13,669 bases of DNA, from assembly GCA_035298385.1 (NCBI GenBank), contig DATGYC010000174.1, forward strand, positions 1-13,669. Direction: 5' to 3'. Made by a program: the position numbers and the translations under genes. The stretch is from DATGYC01 sp035298385 (GTDB taxonomy: Bacteria > Bacillota > Sulfobacillia > Symbiobacteriales > Symbiobacteriaceae). Positions 1-7,019 of this stretch are shown in pieces (the stretch's first letter is position 1; every line of letters starts with the position of its first letter). Under the pieces are notes generated by a model that saw nothing but the letters and a program-made list of their open reading frames with translations, searched no databases and was not told the origin of the DNA.

Positions 1-2409
1 GCCAAGACCAAGATCACCGCCTCCCTCCAGGACGAGACCGGCCGGGCGGTAAACGCAAGCGACGACCTGGTGATCAACCTGGCCGCCAGCGGCGTCACCA
101 GCACGCTCTCCGGCACGACCGTGACGATCAAGAAGGGCACCAGCCGCTCGACCGACACGGTCGAGGTGGTCGCCGGCTTCGTCACCGGTGAGGTGCAGAT
201 CACCGGCTCCCTTGGCGGGCTCGGCTACTCGATCCAGCCGGCCAAGGTGACGATCACCGGTAGCCTGAACGCCCGCAAGCTCATCGCCACCGGCCCGACC
301 ACCGTCACGACCCCAGGCGGCACAGCGACCGTCACCCTAAAGGTGGTCGACAACGCCAACGCCCCCGTGACCGTTGGCTCCTACGCCTTCCAGTTTGAGG
401 TCCGGACCGAGCAGAATGATCCCCTGGTTAACGGTCTCCCCCAGGGCGTTACGCTCACCTTCGCAGGGTCGACCAAGACCCCGGTCGATGACGGCCGGGT
501 CCCGACCGACCTTCTAGCCAACCCCGACTCCGTTGTCGGCCGCACGGTCAACGGTGTAGCGACCCTCGACCTGCAGGTCCCCGTGAGCAAGAGCGGCAAG
601 ATCACCCTGATTCCGAAGGTGCTTGCAGCCCAGACCGCCTTCAACCCGACCGGCGGCGACACCCCTGCCCTGGGGAGCACCGGCCTCTTCACCCAGCCGA
701 TCGAGATCCTCTTTGCGGGCGCCCCCGATCACATCGAGCTGACCGCCGCCTCCCAGATGGGCGCCAACCTGCCCGCTGCCAGCAGCACCGGCGTCAGCAA
801 CATCCAGGTGACCGCCCGCCTCGTCGATGCGAACGGCTATACGATCCCGGGCAACACCGACACCGTCACCCTGACTCGCCTCACCGGCGGCAACGATGTC
901 GCAGCGATTACGAGCGCCACCAGCGTCAAGGCGGTCAATGGTGTGGCGAAGTTCATGATCACGACGAAGGCGACGGTCGGCTTCGACCGCTTCGAGGCGA
1001 CGAACGGGACGCAGACCACGGATCGCCCCTTCACGGTGGCGGTCCGGCACACCCGCCCGCTCACCCCCAACGTCGCCAAGGTCTCCGGCGCCAGCGCCAC
1101 GACGATCAACGCCACCGGTCTGGTCGCTCCGGCGGATACCCACCTGGCGCTCGAACTCTTCCACCAGGACCCGCAGCTCCCGGGCGAGACGACCAACTGG
1201 GTGACCGTCTCCGTCTATCGCAAGGGCGAGGGCTCACCGCTTGTGCAGGGCGTAGCGGTCAACCTCGCAGATGCCAACCCGGTCGTCCGCATTCCCCGGG
1301 CCCAACTCCCGGTCGGTACGGCCACCTACGAGTTCGTCCTCTTCAACGGAGCGGGCTACTCGGACCGTTCCCCGGATCTGGGACTCTCCACCGCGACGAT
1401 CAAGGGCTTCACCGAGAGCTTCCCGCTCCGGGGCGCCTACCTGGACGCCGTCACCGGCACGCTCGATCTGGTCGTCTACAGCCTACCGACCACCGGCACG
1501 GTGGACGTCAGCAAGATTCAGCTCGTCAAGGGCACCACAGTCCTCGCGCTTGATCCGGTCCGGGTCACGGCTGGCACGATCAGCAGCAGCGGGTTCACGC
1601 TCAACCTGGGCGCCCAGCTAGCCGACCTGAACTCCGACTTCTGGAACGGCCCGATCAAGGTGATCGCCACCGGTAGCTGGTTTGATGGCCAGACGGCGGG
1701 CTGGATCACCGCCCCCAGCGAGACGACGCTCCAGCCGGCGCCCACCATCACCCGGGCCGCCTATGATCCCGACCAGCAGTCCCTCTACCTCTACGGCACC
1801 AACCTGAACACCGGCACGCTCCAGCTAAGCAAGCTGGCCGTCAACAAGCCCGGCACCCCCGCCGTACCGCTGTCGAATCAGGAGTACGCCGCCCTGAACA
1901 CCGGCACCATGGTCCGCGTTCAGCTCGGCGCCGCCACCCAGGCAGCGCTCGCCGCCCTTGGCGGCAACGACCTGACCCTCTCCGGCGATCCCGGGTGGCT
2001 CGTGCTGAACGGCGGGAAGCCGTACGGGGCGCTGGCACTCACGGGGGCGCCCCGGAAGGTCTACCGCTTCGTACAGATCACGGGCTGGACATACGATCGG
2101 CTCACCCAGAAGGTGACGATCACTGGGCGGGGCCTGAACGGGGCCCAATTGGATCCGCAGCAGCTGCGCTTTGAGGCCCTCGGTGAGGTCGCTGTAGCCT
2201 GGACGCCCACCCTGGCTCCGGGGCTGACAGCTACCTCGGACACCACCGTCACCTTCACCCTGACCGGGACCGACCTGACCGAGTTTGAGACAAACTTCAC
2301 CGGGCGCCAGACCTACCTGAACACGCTTCCGGGGTGGCTGGTCGATCCGCTGGGGCGCCCGGCAGACCTGATTACGGACTACTCGGTACTCTTCGGGGTG
2401 CCCCGCTAG
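1..2409 (+). CDS. S-layer type surface protein A, C-terminal 802 residues (5' end outside window)
   Basis: The frame is open from the first base to TAG at 2407-2409, so the start lies upstream; the GTG at 70 is an internal valine, not a start. The visible protein is beta-rich, full of Thr, Val, Ala and Gly, and has no cysteine. It begins inside an Ig-like module (LQDETGRAV) that aligns with residues about 490-510 of the next gene. Colinearity then continues: a SYAFQ stretch, SVVGRT, an IPRAQLP region resembling VPKDRLA in gene B, and three C-terminal repeats ending in GSWF, GWL and GWL. From this alignment I infer that about 490 residues are missing and should hold a signal peptide and SLH repeats. 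It is likely an extracellular wall-anchored structural protein. No catalytic motif is visible. The coding call is certain; the S-layer role is inferred from the paralog. Confidence 0.9.
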   Translation, partial: AKTKITASLQDETGRAVNASDDLVINLAASGVTSTLSGTTVTIKKGTSRSTDTVEVVAGFVTGEVQITGSLGGLGYSIQPAKVTITGSLNARKLIATGPTTVTTPGGTATVTLKVVDNANAPVTVGSYAFQFEVRTEQNDPLVNGLPQGVTLTFAGSTKTPVDDGRVPTDLLANPDSVVGRTVNGVATLDLQVPVSKSGKITLIPKVLAAQTAFNPTGGDTPALGSTGLFTQPIEILFAGAPDHIELTAASQMGANLPAASSTGVSNIQVTARLVDANGYTIPGNTDTVTLTRLTGGNDVAAITSATSVKAVNGVAKFMITTKATVGFDRFEATNGTQTTDRPFTVAVRHTRPLTPNVAKVSGASATTINATGLVAPADTHLALELFHQDPQLPGETTNWVTVSVYRKGEGSPLVQGVAVNLADANPVVRIPRAQLPVGTATYEFVLFNGAGYSDRSPDLGLSTATIKGFTESFPLRGAYLDAVTGTLDLVVYSLPTTGTVDVSKIQLVKGTTVLALDPVRVTAGTISSSGFTLNLGAQLADLNSDFWNGPIKVIATGSWFDGQTAGWITAPSETTLQPAPTITRAAYDPDQQSLYLYGTNLNTGTLQLSKLAVNKPGTPAVPLSNQEYAALNTGTMVRVQLGAATQAALAALGGNDLTLSGDPGWLVLNGGKPYGALALTGAPRKVYRFVQITGWTYDRLTQKVTITGRGLNGAQLDPQQLRFEALGEVAVAWTPTLAPGLTATSDTTVTFTLTGTDLTEFETNFTGRQTYLNTLPGWLVDPLGRPADLITDYSVLFGVPR
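1411..1689 (+). repeat. C-terminal GW repeat, unit 1 of gene A
   Basis: This is a protein-level repeat of about 93 residues. It opens with an aromatic strand (GAYLDAVTG), continues with a strand ending in SLPTTGTVDVSKIQL, and closes with PIKVIATGSWF. The closing motif is GSW rather than the GW seen in the other units, so it is the most diverged copy. Confidence 0.6.
1741..2004 (+). repeat. C-terminal GW repeat, unit 2 of gene A
   Basis: About 88 residues. It starts ITRAAYD, has the strand-turn core LYLYGTNLNTGTLQLSKL and ends LTLSGDPGWLV. The core YGTNL-x-x-G-x-L is close to YGANLASGTI in unit 2 of gene B, which supports common descent. Confidence 0.7.
2065..2346 (+). repeat. C-terminal GW repeat, unit 3 of gene A
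   Basis: About 94 residues, starting FVQITGWTYD, with core VTITGRGLNGAQLDPQQL and ending TYLNTLPGWLVDP. It is followed by a tail of only about 20 residues, so the repeats form the extreme C-terminus. Confidence 0.7.
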
Positions 2410-2411
2410 CC

Positions 2412-2444
2412 AAACGCCCCTCTCCAGGCAGGAGAGGGGCGTTT
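2412..2444 (+). terminator. Intrinsic terminator of gene A
   Basis: A perfect 14-bp stem, AAACGCCCCTCTCC (2412-2425) with GGAGAGGGGCGTTT (2431-2444), encloses a 5-nt loop. A short T-rich tail (CTTAT) follows. It starts 3 bp after the stop codon of gene A, so A is unlikely to be co-transcribed with gene B. Confidence 0.9.
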
Positions 2445-2601
2445 CTTATGCCTAAATTTCCGATTAATGTGCGGTAAGAGCCAAGGATTCTCATCTTTAT
2501 GTGTTGAACTAATTTAAGGTGGATGGTTGAAACCTGGAAAGGTTTTTCCCAGTCTAATTCCTTAGTATGTCCATTATGGTATGGAGGAGGAGACTCACCC
2601 C
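2445..2601 (+). promoter_or_regulatory. Leader and presumed promoter region of gene B
   Basis: This spacer is clearly richer in AT than the genes. It should hold the promoter of gene B because a strong terminator precedes it, but I found no convincing -35/-10 pair with correct spacing. Two overlapping small inverted repeats are present: AAACC/GGTTT (2530-2534 and 2541-2545) and GGAAA/TTTCC (2536-2540 and 2545-2549). They could be an operator or chance. Confidence 0.4.
2583..2593 (+). promoter_or_regulatory. Ribosome binding site of gene B
   Basis: GGAGGAGGAGA lies 8-9 nt before the ATG at 2602. It decides the start: the in-frame ATG at 2581 overlaps this site, has no site of its own, and would put charged residues (MEEETHP) in front of a normal signal peptide. 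Confidence 0.85.
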
Positions 2602-5600
2602 ATGAGTTGGCGCCGCTTAAGATCCTTATTGGTCCCACTGCTGGCAGTTGTGCTAATGCTCACCAGCATTCTCCCTGCGTCTGCCGCACCGGTCCGTCCC
2701 AGTTCGGACGAGGCCATCTCCCTACTCACCTCGTACGGTATGGTACTGGGTGACGAGAACGGGAATCTGAACCTGACCAAGCCGATCACCCGTGCCGAGG
2801 CCGCGACGATCTTCGTCCGGGCCATGGGTCAGGAAGGCAGCGTTAAGTTGCTTGGCAACCTATCCTCCTTCCCGGATACCAACGGTCACTGGGCCGCTGC
2901 CTACGTCACCGTCGCCTACCGCCTTGGGCTGATGAAGGGCCGCGACACCGGCCTCTTCGATCCCGGCGCTGAGATCACCAACGCTGAGGTCCTGACCGTC
3001 TTGCTCCGCATTGTCAAGCGTGAGCCGGCTGGCATCTGGAGCCCGTTCACGGTGATGGAGACGGCCGATGAACTCGGGCTCGTCACCTTCCCGAACCCCG
3101 GCGCTGTTGCCAACCAGCGGGCGATCCGCGGCGACATCTTCCAGTCGCTCGCCTGGACCATCACCACCGTTCCGCTGGCTGAGCAGGGTGGGAAGACCGC
3201 TCTGGCCGCCTACGTGGACAAGTCCGCCCCGAAGCTCACCGTTGAGGCAGTTCCTGCGTCGACCGGTACGGCCTCCATTCGCGTATCCGGTACCGCCAAG
3301 GGCGCTGCGTACGTGCAGGTCAACGGCAACAAGGTCAACCTGGCCGGCGAGGCCTTCTCGACCGATGTTGCGCTCTCGTTCGGCTCCAACTCGATCTCGG
3401 TCGAGGCCTATGACTGGGCCGGCAACAAGGACAGCAAGTCCTTCACGGTCGCTAGGGCTGGCGAGGCCGCTCGGATCGTCGTGACCGGTGAGGTAGCCGT
3501 CAAGGCTGGCGAGTCGGGCACCGTCAACGTTAAGGCTTACGATGCTCAGGGCACGGAGATCCCGACTAGCCTGCTGAAGGCGACGGTCTCCAACAACATG
3601 GGCACCTTTGACACGGCTACGGCGACCTTCAAGGCCGGCACCAAGGCTGGCAAGGGCGCCATCACCTTCACCTCTGGCACTGCCACCGCTACCGCCAACG
3701 TTGAAGTACTTGGCGTTGCGACCGAAGCTTACTCTCTCAGCATCACTGACGGTGTCATGGTTACCCAGGGTAAGAGCACCCAGGTCACTGTTAAGATCCT
3801 TGACCGCAACGGCCAGCTTGTCACCTGGGACTCCGGCCGGAGCGTCAAGCTCGTCAGCTCCAACACGACCGCCCTTTGGATCACCTCTGGTGAGAGCGCT
3901 GTGACGGAGCGAGGTGTAGCCACCTTCACGGTGGGCGCCCTTCAGGAGGGCCTAGTTGGCCTCTCTGCCACCAGCAGCGGCCTCAGCTCCGCCAGCGGGT
4001 CCGTTCAGGTCGCTTCTTCGACCCGCGTCGTCCTTACCCCTTCGGCTGCTAGCTCCACGGCAGACGGCACGACCCCCGTCACCGTCCGGGCCACGCTCCA
4101 GGATGAGAACGGTGCTGCAGTCGTCAACTCGGGCGCTGACATCATTATCGACCTGAGCTCCAACGGCGCTACCACGGCCAATCTGAGCTCCCGCACCGTC
4201 ACGATCCGGAGCGGTTACAGCAACTCGGCGGGTTTCGATGGTTCGGTCATTCCGGGCTTCGACAACGAGACGATTAACATCACCGGTTCTGTCCGTTCCG
4301 GTCGCTCGTACACCGTGGTCAGCACCCGCATCTCGTTCGTGAAGCGCGAGGTTGGAACGCCTTCCCGGCTCGAGTTGCTCGGCGGCGGGAATTATGCCCC
4401 GGGACAGCCTGCCACCTACTCTGTTGTGGTCCGCGACTCTCAGGGCAATCTGGTTAGCACCGGCTCCTTCGCCTTCCAGGTTCAGGTCAGCACGAACAAC
4501 CCGGACACGAGTGCCACATGCACCACGCCGGTCACTCCTGTCGCTGGTATGCCACCTTGCCTGACCGTCAAGCTCGGCACGACGAGCTATAACCCGGTAG
4601 CCGCTGCTACGGGTTCGGTTGTCGGCCGCACCTTCATGGGTAACGCTACGATTACCGTGAACTACTACCGCAGCGGCACCATCACCGTGAAGTTGCTCCC
4701 GGCCAACGGTTCTGGCGGCGGCTATGACTCCGCCACGGGTAGCTTCGGTGTCGCTTACTCCTCCGCGGGACTCGCCATGGGTGAGCGTGCCGCCACCTGG
4801 GCCGGTACGCCGGCTAAGATCGGCGCCACGGTCGACCTGCCCCGCCTCAACCTAACCGAACAGCCCGCTGGTGTCCTGCCCGCTGATGGCTCTTCGCAGG
4901 CCCGAATCAAGCTCCAGGTCCTGGACATCAACAATGGCAAGCTTCCTGCGTTCGGCACGGCGAAGTTGGAGAAGCTCGGCTCCACGATCGCCACCTCGCC
5001 ACTAGTCACGAGCGGCAACGTTACGAATGGCACGATCGAATTCCCGGTCGTCGCCACCACCAACGTTGATACCGACGAATACAAGCTAACCTACTGGCCG
5101 AACCCATCGGACACCTCTGTCTTCTACACCGAGACGATCAAGATCTCGACAAACAAGACCGTCCTGACCACGCCGTACATCCTGGCGATCAGTGGTCAGA
5201 GCGGCATTGTGAACCGGGTCACCGCTTCAGACACCTACATGGAAGTTCGGTTGCCGAACTACGGCTCGAGTGTCTATGGTGTTGTTCGGGTCTACCAGTC
5301 GAACGGCACCCTCGTTCATACCAGCCAGGTGATACAGCTCAACGGTGGTCCTTACGTTCGAGTACCCAAGGATCGTCTGGCCTCCGGCACCTCCTACTAC
5401 GTCACCATCAACAATGGATTTGGTGAGACTGGTGCATCCGACCGTTACCCGGCGTCCCCGGCCACGGTGGCTGTCGAAACGACCCGGATGGTCAACATCA
5501 CCCAGGTCCGTTACACCGCCTTTAACGTAGCGCCAGCGGTCCCCACCTTGACGGTCTACGCAGGCGTCCTGTCCAGCGGTGTGATCGATCCCAGCCGACT

Positions 5601-6564
5601 CTCGTTCTCCTACCCGATGGCGAACGGAACGACCGGCACGGCGCCCATCGGTGCCATCACCTGCACCCCGAGCAACGGCTCTTTCACCTGCCCCAACGCA
5701 TCCCTCCCCGCTGCTGCCGCTGGCCCGATCACACTGGTAGCCTCTGAAGGCTGGTATCGGAATGACGCTGACGGCACCGTTGCCCAGACGGAGAACACTC
5801 CGGCCGATAACATGGTGATTGGCGGCACCGGTAACCTGCTCTATGGCGTAGCCTCCTTCGGGACCGATGCCCAGGGCCATGCGACCGCCCGAATCACCCT
5901 CTACGGTGCCAACCTGGCATCGGGCACCATCTACTCGCAGTACCTGACGGCAAATGGTACGCTAGCCGTCGGCCTCACGAACCAGGCCTTCGCCGCCGGT
6001 TCTGGCAACGCTGTAACCTTCGATCTGCCGAACTTCAACCAGACACCGTACCCGCAGGACGAAAGCAATTCGGTCGCTGCCAAGCTCAAGGCCATGACCG
6101 GCCCGATCACGCTCCAGGGAGCGATGGGTTGGTTCCGGAATAGCTCCGAGTACGGCGCTGCCACGGTCGCAATCCCGCTCTACCGTGCGACGACAATCAC
6201 AAGCGTCCGGTATGTGCCGGCCGTCCCGGATGCCGACCCCAGCAACCCGCCGGTTACCCCGGCCAAGCTGGTGATCAACGGTTCCGGTCTGCTGGGCACC
6301 TTCAAGCCGGAGAACCTAGCGATCACGAATCGCGCGGACACTTCGGTGGTAGCACTGAGCGTAGGCCAGGCCGTGAGTAAGCAGGAAGACACCGTGATCG
6401 AGATCGACCTGACTTCGGGTCAGGCATCTACCATCGCTGCGAACTTGGGCAACCTGTTCCTCACCAGTGCCGACCCGGGTACCGGGAACTTCTGGCTCCA
6501 GGCGGACACTGGCTGGTACGCCGCTGGGCTCGCACGCCAGACCTACCTGATCGGCGGAAATTAA
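2602..6564 (+). CDS. S-layer type surface protein B with SLH repeats and Ig-like modules, 1320 aa
   Basis: Secreted, wall-anchored structural protein. Residues 1-28 form a Sec signal peptide: Arg-rich N-region (SWRRLR), hydrophobic core, ASA|A cleavage site. Residues about 35-190 resemble three SLH repeats, with the TRAE motif intact only in the first (PITRAEA). Residues 209-290 look like an Ig-like module, and 290-371 like an invasin/Big-type module containing AGTKAGKG, shared with genes C and D. Residues from about 490 onward are colinear with gene A: SVVGRT near 672, VPKDRLA near 921, and three GW repeats at 964-1307. Unlike its neighbours it has cysteines, exactly four, as two close pairs (640/653 and 1021/1030). 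It has its own ribosome site and terminator, so it is probably monocistronic. Binding to a secondary cell-wall polymer is family knowledge; the exact role is inferred. Confidence 0.95.
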   Translation: MSWRRLRSLLVPLLAVVLMLTSILPASAAPVRPSSDEAISLLTSYGMVLGDENGNLNLTKPITRAEAATIFVRAMGQEGSVKLLGNLSSFPDTNGHWAAAYVTVAYRLGLMKGRDTGLFDPGAEITNAEVLTVLLRIVKREPAGIWSPFTVMETADELGLVTFPNPGAVANQRAIRGDIFQSLAWTITTVPLAEQGGKTALAAYVDKSAPKLTVEAVPASTGTASIRVSGTAKGAAYVQVNGNKVNLAGEAFSTDVALSFGSNSISVEAYDWAGNKDSKSFTVARAGEAARIVVTGEVAVKAGESGTVNVKAYDAQGTEIPTSLLKATVSNNMGTFDTATATFKAGTKAGKGAITFTSGTATATANVEVLGVATEAYSLSITDGVMVTQGKSTQVTVKILDRNGQLVTWDSGRSVKLVSSNTTALWITSGESAVTERGVATFTVGALQEGLVGLSATSSGLSSASGSVQVASSTRVVLTPSAASSTADGTTPVTVRATLQDENGAAVVNSGADIIIDLSSNGATTANLSSRTVTIRSGYSNSAGFDGSVIPGFDNETINITGSVRSGRSYTVVSTRISFVKREVGTPSRLELLGGGNYAPGQPATYSVVVRDSQGNLVSTGSFAFQVQVSTNNPDTSATCTTPVTPVAGMPPCLTVKLGTTSYNPVAAATGSVVGRTFMGNATITVNYYRSGTITVKLLPANGSGGGYDSATGSFGVAYSSAGLAMGERAATWAGTPAKIGATVDLPRLNLTEQPAGVLPADGSSQARIKLQVLDINNGKLPAFGTAKLEKLGSTIATSPLVTSGNVTNGTIEFPVVATTNVDTDEYKLTYWPNPSDTSVFYTETIKISTNKTVLTTPYILAISGQSGIVNRVTASDTYMEVRLPNYGSSVYGVVRVYQSNGTLVHTSQVIQLNGGPYVRVPKDRLASGTSYYVTINNGFGETGASDRYPASPATVAVETTRMVNITQVRYTAFNVAPAVPTLTVYAGVLSSGVIDPSRLSFSYPMANGTTGTAPIGAITCTPSNGSFTCPNASLPAAAAGPITLVASEGWYRNDADGTVAQTENTPADNMVIGGTGNLLYGVASFGTDAQGHATARITLYGANLASGTIYSQYLTANGTLAVGLTNQAFAAGSGNAVTFDLPNFNQTPYPQDESNSVAAKLKAMTGPITLQGAMGWFRNSSEYGAATVAIPLYRATTITSVRYVPAVPDADPSNPPVTPAKLVINGSGLLGTFKPENLAITNRADTSVVALSVGQAVSKQEDTVIEIDLTSGQASTIAANLGNLFLTSADPGTGNFWLQADTGWYAAGLARQTYLIGGN
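2704..3171 (+). other. SLH anchor region of protein B
   Basis: Three SLH-like units: about residues 36-75 (SYGMVLGDENG, then ITRAEAATIFVRAMG), 89-139 (FPDTNGHWAAAYV, then LFDPGAEITNAEV), and 146-190 (ADELGLVTFPN, then AIRGDIFQSL). In SLH domains the TRAE motif helps bind the wall polymer. Here it reads TRAE, TNAE and IRGD in turn, so only the first copy is canonical. Confidence 0.8.
5491..5760 (+). repeat. C-terminal GW repeat, unit 1 of gene B
   Basis: Residues about 964-1053, opening VNITQVRYTA, with core LTVYAGVLSSGVIDPSRL and closing GPITLVASEGWYR. It carries the cysteine pair C1021/C1030, absent from all other units. Confidence 0.7.
5833..6138 (+). repeat. C-terminal GW repeat, unit 2 of gene B
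   Basis: Residues about 1078-1179, with core ITLYGANLASGTI and closing GPITLQGAMGWFRN. The closing segment is nearly the same as in unit 1 (GPITL, then GW and an aromatic), showing duplication within the protein. Confidence 0.7.
6190..6522 (+). repeat. C-terminal GW repeat, unit 3 of gene B
   Basis: Residues about 1197-1307, opening TITSVRYVP, with core LVINGSGLLGTFKPENL and closing LQADTGWYAAG. A proline-rich insertion (PDADPSNPPVTP) makes it the longest unit. Thirteen residues follow before the stop. Confidence 0.65.
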
Positions 6565-6606
6565 GAACGAATAGCCCCCGTACAGTCCTCAGATCCGAGG
6601 GAGATC

Positions 6607-6643
6607 AACAGGTGGTGGTGGACAGTGTCCACCACCACCTGTT
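6607..6643 (+). terminator. Intrinsic terminator of gene B
   Basis: A perfect 17-bp stem, AACAGGTGGTGGTGGAC (6607-6623) with its complement at 6627-6643, closes on a 3-nt loop. It lies 42 bp after the stop. The 3' tail (TTTCATC) is only moderately T-rich, but the stem is very strong. Confidence 0.85.
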
Positions 6644-6941
6644 TCATCTATGTACTGAGAGCTCTGGAGGGCGGTTACAGCGCCCTCCTAGGTCAAACCT
6701 ATGGACACACGATCGCGTCACGCTCTGCCCTGTGAGGGCACTTGTAGCCAGACTAGGAATGGCCACTACCCAACTATGCCCTGAACACCAGCTGTGCGCA
6801 GGGGATCTTGCCCACCGACCGCCCGTTCCCTATCCACGGTCAAGGCCCTGGTCCGTCTTACTGCTCCCTGTTCGTAAGGGGAACGTCTCAAAGGAGACCC
6901 TACATAGTATTCAATCATGCTGACGCCAGGCATCAGCATAG
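6644..6941. other. Unexplained hairpin-rich spacer between converging terminators
   Basis: About 300 bp with no supported gene. It has several short perfect inverted repeats: GGAGGGCG/CGCCCTCC (6666-6673 and 6681-6688), TGCCCT/AGGGCA (6726-6731 and 6735-6740), GTCTC/GAGAC (6885-6889 and 6894-6898) and ATGCTGA/TCAGCAT (6917-6923 and 6933-6939). The short open frames here lack ribosome sites and surface-protein composition. It may be a small RNA, a decayed element or plain spacer. Confidence 0.5.
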
Positions 6942-6977
6942 AAAAACCCCCACTGACCAGTAAAGTCAGTGGGGGTT
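6942..6977 (-). terminator. Intrinsic terminator of gene C
   Basis: A perfect 13-bp stem, AACCCCCACTGAC (6945-6957) with GTCAGTGGGGGTT (6965-6977), and a 7-nt loop. On the minus strand a run of five T follows (AAAAA at 6942-6946 on the plus strand), so it points in the direction of gene C. A second, bulged inverted repeat at 6981-7006 lies between it and the stop codon. Confidence 0.9.
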
Positions 6978-7019
6978 GAACTTCTCTCCTACTTCTGGGA
7001 GAGGAAGTCCTTAGGTCGG

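Noticed and set aside
514..1164. A 216-codon minus-strand frame opposite gene A, and a similar one at 5227-5880 opposite gene B
   Set aside because: Both are in the exact antisense phase of clear genes and reflect codon bias, with no start signals of their own.
2581..2601. The earlier in-frame ATG of gene B
   Set aside because: It overlaps the ribosome binding site and would add an acidic extension ahead of a well-formed signal peptide; the ATG at 2602 is better.
6766..6918. A 50-codon minus-strand frame starting MIEYYVGSPL in the same spacer
   Set aside because: No ribosome site precedes the ATG, which lies in a hairpin arm, and I recognise no family. It could be a remnant, but I cannot support it.
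6612..6923. A 103-codon open frame on the plus strand in the convergent spacer
   Set aside because: It starts inside the terminator hairpin of gene B (hence the HHH run), has no ribosome site, and its translation looks random.
6607..6977. Inverted repeats flanking the central spacer as ends of an insertion sequence or an invertible switch
   Set aside because: The hairpins at the two ends are different sequences, each self-complementary as a terminator. I saw no recombinase gene, target duplication or matching inverted pair.
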